From an uncultured Erysipelotrichaceae bacterium (GTDB taxonomy: Bacteria; Bacillota_I; Bacilli_A; Erysipelotrichales; Erysipelotrichaceae), in contig CALBJM010000317.1 in the NCBI GenBank assembly GCA_937893225.1, positions 1 to 6,572 of the forward strand: a stretch of 6,572 nucleotides of DNA, given 5' to 3'. Shown here piece by piece: positions 1 through 4,978 of the stretch. The notes under the pieces were generated by a model. The model did not search any database. It was not told the DNA's origin and was given only the letters and a program-made list of their open reading frames with translations. The position numbers were made by a program, and so were the translations under genes. Numbering within the stretch: position 1 is the stretch's first letter; every line of letters begins with the position of its first letter.

Positions 1-2
1 CT

Positions 3-320
3 AAAACTCAAATAAAAGAGAGCTTTATTGTATTTGCAGAACTATACAATGCTCTAATGTGTTCTGAAAATACGCCATTTGATTTTACAATGCCATTGCC
101 CTATATTGGCACTTTTAAATCCAGAGTTTATCATGGGAAAAAGAAGGGTAGTACATATTTTATAGGATTTGACAAAGGAAACAGAAAAAAGGTAGTAGTA
201 GAGGAAGATAGACCAGACTACGTACTTCCTGTTTTTGTTGTTAAACCAGAAATTGCAAGATTAAGAAAAGAAGCGTCTAAGAAAAGATGGAGTAGGGGAT
301 ATGAGTCCAAAGAGGCGTGA
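3..320 (+). CDS. Phage protein of unknown function, 3' part only (start lies before the window)
   Basis: I do not recognise this protein. The reading frame is open from base 3 and runs without a stop to TGA 318-320, giving the last 105 residues. An ATG at 57 could be a start, but no Shine-Dalgarno sequence precedes it, and the residues encoded before it (ending IVFAELYNAL) look like ordinary protein. The true start is therefore probably upstream of the window. The visible part has an aromatic/proline patch (MPLPYIGTF), then a strongly basic region (KSRVYHGKKKGS, NRKKVV), and ends in a Lys/Arg-rich helix-like tail (EIARLRKEASKKRWSR). The basic character would suit nucleic-acid binding, but that is inference. 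Its end overlaps the HU-like gene by 20 bases, so the two are probably translationally coupled. Confidence 0.75.
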   Translation, partial: KTQIKESFIVFAELYNALMCSENTPFDFTMPLPYIGTFKSRVYHGKKKGSTYFIGFDKGNRKKVVVEEDRPDYVLPVFVVKPEIARLRKEASKKRWSRGYESKEA

Positions 321-837
321 GATTGGGATTGACCAGATTTGTAATCTTATATCATTAGAAACAAAGAACAATCCTAAGACAATAAGAAAAATTTTAGAGG
401 CAACTTATTCTGTAATCTTGAAGCAACTTGAACTTAATGACAGAATATACTTTTATAATTTTGGTGCATTTGAAATCAGTGAGCGTCCAGGTGGAGATAA
501 AAGAATGGGCGATCCTGTTAATGGTGGAACTATCGTAAGATATATTAAGCCAAAAAATATGATTACATTTTTACCTTCTTCTGTTTTTGATAAAGCAGTA
601 AATGAAGGAAATTTCCAACCACCTCCCACTAAGAGAAAACCATATAAGAAAAGTCAGGTCAGAATGATGAAAGAATATTATAAGCGTAATAAGGTAGATA
701 ATAAACCAACAGTTGAAGAAATTCTTGTTAAAGCATTAAATGTTTCACAAGCAAGGAAAACTGATGATAAATGGGAAATCGAGCAGGAAGTAAAGAGAAT
801 GGAAAGGGATAATAATTATGACGAAGCAGAAGTATGA
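301..837 (+). CDS. HU/IHF-family DNA-binding protein with C-terminal extension
   Basis: This is a 178-residue protein whose first ~105 residues match the HU/IHF fold. Two N-terminal helices (residues ~8-45) are followed by FYNFGAFEISERPGGDKR, the counterpart of the HU 'GFGxFxxxxR' strand. Next come a beta-arm region around MGDPVNGG and then PKNMITFLPSSVFDKAVN, matching the conserved C-terminal helix of HU. Known members bind and bend DNA as dimers and act in nucleoid or phage DNA architecture. HU is normally ~90 residues. Here ~70 extra, highly charged residues follow (KRKPYKKSQVRMMKEYYKRNK, then an acidic end), which is unusual and may add DNA or protein contacts. GGAG at 289-292 lies 8 bases before the ATG and supports this start. 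It overlaps its neighbours by 20 bases on both sides. It corresponds in type and position to yonN of SPbeta, as I recall that phage. Confidence 0.9.
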   Translation: MSPKRREIGIDQICNLISLETKNNPKTIRKILEATYSVILKQLELNDRIYFYNFGAFEISERPGGDKRMGDPVNGGTIVRYIKPKNMITFLPSSVFDKAVNEGNFQPPPTKRKPYKKSQVRMMKEYYKRNKVDNKPTVEEILVKALNVSQARKTDDKWEIEQEVKRMERDNNYDEAEV

Positions 838-1000
838 GGATAAGAGAATTGTTACAATTTGTGGAATCCTAGATAAGAACGAAGATAATGAATATATTAT
901 CACAGTAAATGAGAAAGATAATGTTTCAGAATATAGTTTAGTAGGGTTTCTTGAAGAAATGTGTGGTTCTGTAATTAGTCTTACGTCTGAAATGCAATAG
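818..1000 (+). CDS. Small phage protein, possibly YonK-like
   Basis: This is a 60-residue acidic protein. It begins with a short basic stretch (TKQKYEDKR), followed by alternating beta-strand-like segments (IVTICGILD, EYIITVNE, EYSLVGFLEEM) and a final strand (SVISLTSEM). The pattern of strand, charged turn, strand, then helix 'FLEEMCG' and a last strand resembles the small YonK family of SPbeta-like phages. I make that match from general appearance only. GAAAGGG at 802-808, inside the end of the HU-like gene, serves as ribosome binding site 9 bases before the ATG. The 20-base overlap with that gene indicates one operon. The stop (998-1000) is followed after 8 bases by the metallophosphoesterase ATG. 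There is no signal peptide or membrane segment. The function is unknown. Confidence 0.75.
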   Translation: MTKQKYEDKRIVTICGILDKNEDNEYIITVNEKDNVSEYSLVGFLEEMCGSVISLTSEMQ

Positions 1001-1008
1001 GTGAGCCT

Positions 1009-2196
1009 ATGGAATACAACAGATTTGAGAATGAAACAGATGAAGAAGTAATATTTAGAATATGTTCACAAAAAGAAAGAATTGGAACGTGGCAAGAAAC
1101 AGCTGATATTTTAAATGAACTTCTTGGAAATGAATATACTGAAAGTGCTTATCGTAAAAAGTATCAAGCATTTCAAAAACTGATACAAGCAAATGAACAT
1201 AAGATTTTAGATGATGATAACTATATTAAAGAACTTAGGCTTGAAAGGCAAGAGCTTGCTAAAGAAAAACAAAAGTTGTCTGATGAACGCACTGAATTGA
1301 ATCGTCAAATTCGTGAACAAGCAAGAAAAGAATCTTATCTTGACATGGTTAAAAATGTATTAAGTGATAATGTTGTTCCATTTGAACTTGATATTGATAA
1401 AGAGCATATTAATGATTTAATAATTTGTAGTGGTCGTGATTTACTGTGTCACTTTACAGACGTTCACACAGGTATATATATTGATAATTTCAAGAATCAC
1501 TTTGATGAGAATGAACTAAAGAAAAGAATTGAGAATTATACAACTAAGATTATTCAGATTCAAAAATTACATCAAGCTGAAAATTGTTATATTGTAGCGT
1601 CTGAATTGATTAGTGGATTGATTCATAATAATCTTAGATTACAAAACAACTTAGACCTTATGGAACAATTCAAAACAGTTTCTTTATTATTCGCTACAAT
1701 GATTCAAGATTTGTCACAATACTTCAATAATGTATATGTATATACGGTTGAGGGCAACCACAGCAGAGTGGTAGCAAAGAAAGAAGATTCATTGCAAGGT
1801 GAGAATATGGACATTTTACTTCCATTTTATTTACAAGCAAAATTGCAGAATTATCAAAATGTTCATATTAAAGAAAATACAGTATGTCAAGATATTGCTA
1901 TGTTTAATATTCGTGGCAATAATGTATTTGCAAGTCATGGAGATAAGGATTCACCAAGTAGTGTAGTTCAAAATTGGACTATGATGTTTGGAATTAAGCC
2001 TGACATTGTATTACTTGGACATAGACACACAAATGGAATGACTACAGTATATGATACTAAGGTATTAGAAAGTGGAAGTATATGCGGAGCAGACCAATAT
2101 GCTTTATCCATTAGAAAAACTAATAAACCTGAACAAACTGTGTCTGTTATTGATAAAAATGGATTAGTATGTTTATATGACATACAACTCGATTAA
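1009..2196 (+). CDS. Calcineurin-like metallophosphoesterase, phage type
   Basis: This 395-residue protein has three parts. Residues ~8-60 look like a small helical, HTH-like domain (TWQETADILNE, SAYRKKYQAF). Residues ~65-110 are a charged coiled coil. Residues ~135-395 form a metallophosphoesterase domain. Visible metal-site motifs are FTDVHTG (D151, H153), EGNHSR (N250, H251), SHGD (H310) and LLGHRH (H338, H340). The family hydrolyses phosphomono- or phosphodiesters with a two-metal centre. DNA, RNA or nucleotide substrates are all possible here. The usual second motif 'GD.I.G' reads SELISG (S198, E199), so the bridging Asp appears to be Glu. That could weaken activity or change metal preference. 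AGGTG at 999-1003 lies 5 bases before the ATG. It follows the HU-like and YonK-like genes closely, an order that recalls yonN-yonK-yonJ of SPbeta. The HTH-like part suggests action on nucleic acid, as inference. Confidence 0.9.
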   Translation: MEYNRFENETDEEVIFRICSQKERIGTWQETADILNELLGNEYTESAYRKKYQAFQKLIQANEHKILDDDNYIKELRLERQELAKEKQKLSDERTELNRQIREQARKESYLDMVKNVLSDNVVPFELDIDKEHINDLIICSGRDLLCHFTDVHTGIYIDNFKNHFDENELKKRIENYTTKIIQIQKLHQAENCYIVASELISGLIHNNLRLQNNLDLMEQFKTVSLLFATMIQDLSQYFNNVYVYTVEGNHSRVVAKKEDSLQGENMDILLPFYLQAKLQNYQNVHIKENTVCQDIAMFNIRGNNVFASHGDKDSPSSVVQNWTMMFGIKPDIVLLGHRHTNGMTTVYDTKVLESGSICGADQYALSIRKTNKPEQTVSVIDKNGLVCLYDIQLD

Positions 2197-2213
2197 AAGA
2201 TAAGGAGAAAATT

Positions 2214-2468
2214 ATGTGTGATTTTTGTAATTATGAGGAAGAAGCGCAGAAAATTGGTTGTTCGCTAACCATTGCTGATGAAAATGGTGATATTACAACT
2301 ATTGAAAAGCATGAATCTAAATATTATGATCATGAACTTTGTCAATATGCTCAATGGTTTAAGTCATTGATTCATGCTATGGGATATGAATGGGTAGATG
2401 AGGTAAAGATCGTATCGCATGGTCATGGCAATTGGGAAGATAAGGAATTTTCTAGTAAAGATCTTTAA
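2214..2468 (+). CDS. Small hypothetical phage protein with N-terminal CxxC
   Basis: I do not recognise this 84-residue acidic protein. It starts with MCDFCNYEEEAQKIG, a CxxC pair that could bind metal although no second pair follows, only Cys16 and Cys43. It then has two short strand-like segments (SLTIADENGD, ITTIEKHES), an amphipathic helix rich in aromatics (QYAQWFKSLIHAMGYEW) and ends VSHGHGNWEDKEFSSKDL. AAGGAG at 2202-2207, 6 bases before the ATG, is an excellent ribosome binding site. The gene starts 17 bases after the metallophosphoesterase stop, so it is the last member of the left operon. The -35 box of the strong promoter begins 7 bases after its stop, and I see no terminator between them. 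Confidence 0.8.
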   Translation: MCDFCNYEEEAQKIGCSLTIADENGDITTIEKHESKYYDHELCQYAQWFKSLIHAMGYEWVDEVKIVSHGHGNWEDKEFSSKDL

Positions 2469-2475
2469 AATGTTG

Positions 2476-2504
2476 TTGACAAAATAAAGATTGTGTGATA
2501 TAAT
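2476..2504 (+). promoter_or_regulatory. Near-perfect sigma-A promoter with extended -10
   Basis: TTGACA (2476-2481) and TATAAT (2499-2504) are separated by exactly 17 bases. A TG at 2496-2497 one base before the -10 makes it an extended -10 promoter. Every consensus position is matched, which is rare. The predicted transcript start is an A near 2511. Transcription would begin at the 5' edge of the large structured region rather than next to a protein start. It is the strongest promoter in the window and probably uses the host vegetative RNA polymerase. Confidence 0.9.
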
Positions 2505-2524
2505 ACAGCTATAAGATATAAGTT

Positions 2525-2617
2525 TACATTTTCTCCATCTTGGAGAAGTTATGTACATATAAAAACCTCCATGCCACAATTATAACCAACATGGTTCATG
2601 GTAAAATATCCGAGGTT
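2525..2617 (+). other. RNA 5' domain: two stem-loops
   Basis: Stem one is TTCTCCA (2531-2537) with TGGAGAA (2541-2547) and a 3-base loop, extended by TACAT (2525-2529) with ATGTA (2551-2555). Stem two is closed by AACCTC (2564-2569) with GAGGTT (2612-2617) and continues inside as CATG (2570-2573)/CATG (2597-2600) and AACC (2584-2587)/GGTT (2593-2596). Pairing was found by eye and not by energy calculation. Confidence 0.6.
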
Positions 2618-2619
2618 GG

Positions 2620-2887
2620 ACAGGATAGAGTTCAGTTAATGGTGACTGAACAAATGGAAGTGTAAGATATATTCATGTGACGACAGGGGTATATAGTAGA
2701 AGGGCTTACACGAGGTTTGAGATTTTTCCTTTTTAGCGGGTTACTAAATTAAAAAATCTTGTATATAGTGTTGTGTCAAGAACAACTAAACCGAGATAGA
2801 CGGTTAGAATATCTATACTAAACAAGGTTCAAACTTTGCAGGTGAAGTATCCTGTCGAATGAAGTGTACGTATACTTTAAATCGACA
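2620..2887 (+). other. RNA central domain: multi-branched helix
   Basis: ACAGGATA (2620-2627) pairs with TATCCTGT (2848-2855) and encloses several branches. These are GTTCAGT/ACTGAAC (2630-2636/2645-2651), GTGTAAG/CTTACAC (2660-2666/2705-2711) and a second junction closed by AGGTTTGA/TCAAACTT (2713-2720/2829-2836, one G-U). Inside that junction are GATTTTT/AAAAATC (2721-2727/2752-2758), then CTTGT/ACAAG (2758-2762/2822-2826) with TATAG/CTATA (2764-2768/2813-2817), and hairpins at 2770-2786 and 2786-2807 that share C2786. Next, TGTCGA/TCGACA (2853-2858/2882-2887) carries the inner hairpin AAGTGT/ATACTT (2862-2867/2872-2877). It shares three bases with the long helix, so the two may stack or compete. 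Confidence 0.55.
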
Positions 2888-2894
2888 ATTTCAA

Positions 2895-2961
2895 AAGTTA
2901 TGTGGTGCTGTAAGCCATTGGTTTTGTCATTTGTCCAGCAAAAAACTTACCGAAAAATGGC
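2895..2961 (+). other. Possible H-type pseudoknot in the RNA
   Basis: A stem of AAGTT/AACTT (2895-2899/2944-2948) and TGCTG/CAGCA (2906-2910/2936-2940) holds GCCATT (2914-2919) in its loop. AATGGC (2956-2961), just downstream, is its exact complement. The order A-B-A'-B' is that of a pseudoknot. GTAAG (2910-2913 plus the preceding base) can alternatively pair with CTTAC (2946-2950), so the fold is not unique. Confidence 0.45.
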
Positions 2962-2963
2962 AA

Positions 2964-2994
2964 TTTACATATAATAAAACTTTGTGATTATAAT
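2964..2994 (+). promoter_or_regulatory. Weak second promoter-like sequence inside the RNA
   Basis: TTTACA (2964-2969) and a perfect TATAAT (2989-2994) are 19 bases apart, longer than the ideal 17. The region around the -10 (GTGATTATAATACA) closely resembles the one in the main promoter (GTGATATAATACA). It could start a shorter transcript near 3001 covering the 3' domain and the nuclease gene. It could also be part of the RNA fold, since TTGT 2982-2985 can pair with ACAA 2995-2998. Confidence 0.35.
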
Positions 2995-2999
2995 ACAAT

Positions 3000-3259
3000 T
3001 CCCTAAACGGGACGTATAGAAATGATTTTTTGGAACACTTCAGTTCCAACTCTATGATGACAACATAGAGTAAAGAATTCGACTCGTCATCGAATTGAAA
3101 TTACTAGGGCAACGTGCGTAACATGGAAGCTTGGTATTATCATTAGATGATACTGGCACACCGAAATACAAGATTGTGGAAACTCGCACCAAGTAGGGCG
3201 GTAGCAGAAAAAGAGCCGTTTTGGGATTTTGCGCCCTATATTAGAAAGATTATCTTTCT
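3000..3259 (+). other. RNA 3' domain: serial hairpins and closing stems
   Basis: In order these are TCCC/GGGA (3000-3003/3009-3012), TTGGAAC/GTTCCAA (3030-3036/3043-3049), CTCTATG/CATAGAG (3050-3056/3064-3070) and AATTCG/CGAATT (3076-3081/3091-3096). Then come GTATTATC/GATGATAC (3134-3141/3146-3153, one G-U, loop ATTA), CTTGGT/ACCAAG (3130-3135/3188-3193), TAGGGCG/CGCCCTA (3194-3200/3232-3238) and AGAAAGA/TCTTTCT (3243-3249/3253-3259). GTGCG (3114-3118) is complementary to CGCAC (3185-3189) and would form a pseudoknot with the 3130/3193 helix. No U-tract follows the last hairpin, so it is not a standard terminator. Confidence 0.55.
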
Positions 3260-3290
3260 GTACATATTGCATTAGCCGTATGAAACAACC

Positions 3291-3298
3291 GAAAGGAG
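3291..3298 (+). promoter_or_regulatory. Ribosome binding site that fixes the TTG start of the nuclease gene
   Basis: GAAAGGAG is a near-perfect Shine-Dalgarno sequence, 8 bases before TTG 3307-3309. It would lie inside the coding region if translation began at the in-frame ATGs at 3229 or 3280, neither of which has a good site in front. This places the start at the TTG. Confidence 0.8.
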
Positions 3299-3306
3299 TA
3301 ACTTCA

Positions 3307-4758
3307 TTGGCGAAGAGAAAAAATGAAAATCAAATAAAAATAAGCTTTTTAAATAATGGACATTCTGTAACAGGTTCATGTACCGTTATAAAATTTTTGA
3401 ATAGAACTATTTTATTTGAATTTGGAGGAATACAAGAAGGTCACACAATTCTATCTAATTACCAAATGAATAAAGAGCAAATATCGAAAGTACGTGCAAA
3501 AGATATTGATATGATTATTGGAGGACATCTTATGCATTATGATCATGGGGGAAATATTCCTGCTCTTATTAAAAAGAATCCAAATATTAGAATTATTACA
3601 GGTAAAAACACTTCTGGTATTCTAAAAGAAATGTGGTTAGATTCTGCAAACATATCAATTCGTGATTGTGAAACTTTGTCTAATCAATATTCAGATAGAA
3701 CATTTGCTCCAATATATGATGTTTCTGATGTTGAAAGAGCGTATTCTTTAATTGAAGAATATGATGTTGGAACAATTTATAAACTAGACGATAATGTATC
3801 AATTAGATATACTTATTCTGGGCATATTTTTGGGGCAACGCAATGTGAAGTTTTTATTAGTATAAAAAATCATACCGCAAAACTTCTATTTACATCAGAT
3901 CTTGGAAATCAAAAGATTCAAGATTTAAAACCATTTGTTCAAAATTTTGAACCAGTAGTTAATGCGCAGTATGTTTTTGGAGAATGTACTTATGGTGCAA
4001 GAGATAATAAACAAATTACTCAAAAAATAATCAATAAAGATCTGGAAAAAATTAAATCTGTTATTAAACAATTTTGTGGAGAATATCATAGAAGAGTTTT
4101 AATGCCAGTATTTAGCCTAGATAAATGCCCAGTGGTTTTATGGATTATTTACAATATGTTCAAAGACGATAAAGACTTTGATACAAAAGTGTTAATAGAT
4201 AGTCCACTCACAAACAGATTGTTAGATAGATATAGTGAAGTATTAGAAGATGAAGCAAAAAAATCCTTTGACGAAATGCTTTCATGGAAGAATCTTAAAA
4301 GAATTATTTCACCAGAAGATAGTAAATATGCAATGGAAAATATGACCAATATACTTATTTTAAGTTCTGGAGGTATGTTGCAAAGCGGACGTTCTGTTAA
4401 ATGGGCGAAAGAACTTTTGTCTCATGGAAATGATTGCTTAATTCTTAGTGGATATTGTGGAGAAAATACATTAGGATATAAAATAAAAAATTGTAGCGAT
4501 CAGAAAACAATTACAATTAATGGCACAGTTGTAAAAAATAAAGCACAAATAATAAATGTCAGAAGTTTAAGTGGTCATTGTCAAAGAGATGATTTGCTTA
4601 AATATTACTCCTCTATTCATGCTGAAAAAATTTGTCTTATTCACGGACAAATGGAAGGTAAAATAGAATTTGCGCAAGATTTAAAAAAAGAAATTGCAAA
4701 TAAAAGTATGACAACTACTGTTTGTGTGGTAAATAAAAATACAGAAATTGTGATATAA
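3307..4758 (+). CDS. Beta-CASP metallo-beta-lactamase-fold ribonuclease-family protein
   Basis: This is a 483-residue protein from a TTG start chosen by GAAAGGAG at 3291-3298. It follows the CPSF-73/TTHA0252-like RNA-nuclease pattern. VTGSCTVI (21-28) and ILFEFGGIQEG (35-45) match the first strands, and GGHLMHYDHGGNIPAL (72-87) is metal motif 2. SGHIFGA (H173) is motif 3, TSDLG (D198) motif 4, and ECTYGAR (E226) the first beta-CASP acidic motif. Further along are DSPL (298-301), SSGGMLQSGRSVKW (353-366), LSGYC.ENTLG (380-390), SGHCQRDDL (H424) and LIHGQMEGK (444-452). Family members cut RNA as endo- or 5'-3' exonucleases with two zinc ions in the cytoplasm. Motif 2 is odd: instead of HxHxDH it reads H74-L-M-H77-Y-D79-H80, so the first His is displaced by one residue. 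Metal binding or activity may differ. It directly follows the large RNA with no terminator between them, and a 53-residue gene follows 15 bases later. A role in processing or degrading RNA is expected from the family, and action on the adjacent RNA is my inference. Confidence 0.88.
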   Translation: MAKRKNENQIKISFLNNGHSVTGSCTVIKFLNRTILFEFGGIQEGHTILSNYQMNKEQISKVRAKDIDMIIGGHLMHYDHGGNIPALIKKNPNIRIITGKNTSGILKEMWLDSANISIRDCETLSNQYSDRTFAPIYDVSDVERAYSLIEEYDVGTIYKLDDNVSIRYTYSGHIFGATQCEVFISIKNHTAKLLFTSDLGNQKIQDLKPFVQNFEPVVNAQYVFGECTYGARDNKQITQKIINKDLEKIKSVIKQFCGEYHRRVLMPVFSLDKCPVVLWIIYNMFKDDKDFDTKVLIDSPLTNRLLDRYSEVLEDEAKKSFDEMLSWKNLKRIISPEDSKYAMENMTNILILSSGGMLQSGRSVKWAKELLSHGNDCLILSGYCGENTLGYKIKNCSDQKTITINGTVVKNKAQIINVRSLSGHCQRDDLLKYYSSIHAEKICLIHGQMEGKIEFAQDLKKEIANKSMTTTVCVVNKNTEIVI

Positions 4759-4773
4759 GAGAGTGAAGATATT

Positions 4774-4935
4774 ATGAAGAATAAACCAATTTTCAATAGT
4801 TTTATTGCAAAGCAGTTATTAAAAAAAGGACATAACATAGTTGATTTACAACCAAATAAAACTATTAAAAATGCAACAGTATTTTATTTTGAAGAAACAA
4901 ACCAACTTATAAAAGATTTACAAGAATGTAAATAA
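4774..4935 (+). CDS. 53-residue DUF5659-like small protein
   Basis: This small gene starts at ATG 4774 and ends at TAA 4933-4935. The product has the layout FIAKQLLKKGHNIVDLQPNK..., then NATVFYFEETNQLIKDLQE. A helix ending in 'L..KGH.I.D..PN' is followed by a short strand 'VFYFE' and a final helix. This pattern is typical of the short DUF5659 proteins common in Firmicutes and their phages, whose function is unknown. I make the match from memory of the pattern. The ribosome binding site is weak (AGAGTGAAG upstream). The gene lies 15 bases after the nuclease stop and is probably co-transcribed with it. Confidence 0.7.
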   Translation: MKNKPIFNSFIAKQLLKKGHNIVDLQPNKTIKNATVFYFEETNQLIKDLQECK

Positions 4936-4978
4936 ATATAAAAATCATTGAAAATACAACGAAAGGGCAAAATGAGCA

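Larger units (their letters stand above)
2511..3259 (+). ncRNA. Large ornate structured non-coding RNA (candidate; ROOL/GOLLD-like in size and setting)
   Basis: These ~750 bases follow the strong promoter and hold no credible protein gene. They contain a dense series of perfect complementary arms: 2531-2537/2541-2547, 2564-2569/2612-2617, 2630-2636/2645-2651, 2660-2666/2705-2711, 2721-2727/2752-2758, 2853-2858/2882-2887, 3030-3036/3043-3049, 3050-3056/3064-3070 and 3194-3200/3232-3238. Longer-range helices (2620-2627/2848-2855 and 2713-2720/2829-2836) and possible pseudoknots join them. Bases 3181-3240 have 30 G+C of 60, against 14 of 60 for 4681-4740 in the next gene. ROOL and GOLLD are known large RNAs of Firmicutes phages, with sizes of several hundred bases. 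I cannot confirm membership from memory of their sequences. The 3' end is uncertain. I set it at the last clear hairpin (3243-3259), and no U-tract follows, so the RNA may be processed from, or continue into, the nuclease mRNA. Group I/II intron, tmRNA and RNase P signatures were not found. Confidence 0.7.

Noticed and set aside
1968..2183. Minus-strand open frame inside the metallophosphoesterase gene
   Set aside because: It is a shadow of a gene with clear motifs and has no independent signals.
2364..2579. Minus-strand open frame of 71 codons over the end of the small gene and the promoter
   Set aside because: It has no ribosome binding site and covers a consensus promoter and a well-supported plus-strand gene.
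2770..2840. tRNA-like T-loop GGTTCAAAC near 2826-2834
   Set aside because: No matching acceptor stem, D-arm or anticodon arm of tRNA size could be formed. These bases fit the multi-branch RNA helix.
3243..3259. Hairpin AGAAAGA/TCTTTCT as a rho-independent terminator
   Set aside because: It is AT-rich and followed by GTACATATTGC, not a U-tract.
3087..3272. Minus-strand open frame of 61 codons across the structured region
   Set aside because: It has no ribosome binding site, its composition is unlike neighbouring proteins, and it lies over paired RNA arms.
3271..3306. AGCCGTATG followed by GAAA, resembling group II intron domain V
   Set aside because: The complementary CATACGGTT arm is missing after GAAA, and no other intron domains or reverse transcriptase are seen. 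GAAAGGAG is better explained as a ribosome binding site.
4149..4349. Minus-strand open frame inside the beta-CASP gene
   Set aside because: It is a shadow frame rich in Ser/Leu, opposite conserved beta-CASP motifs.
4641..4838. Minus-strand hydrophobic open frame that looks like a membrane protein
   Set aside because: The hydrophobicity is the antisense of Lys/Asn-rich coding sequence. No ribosome binding site or promoter is seen.
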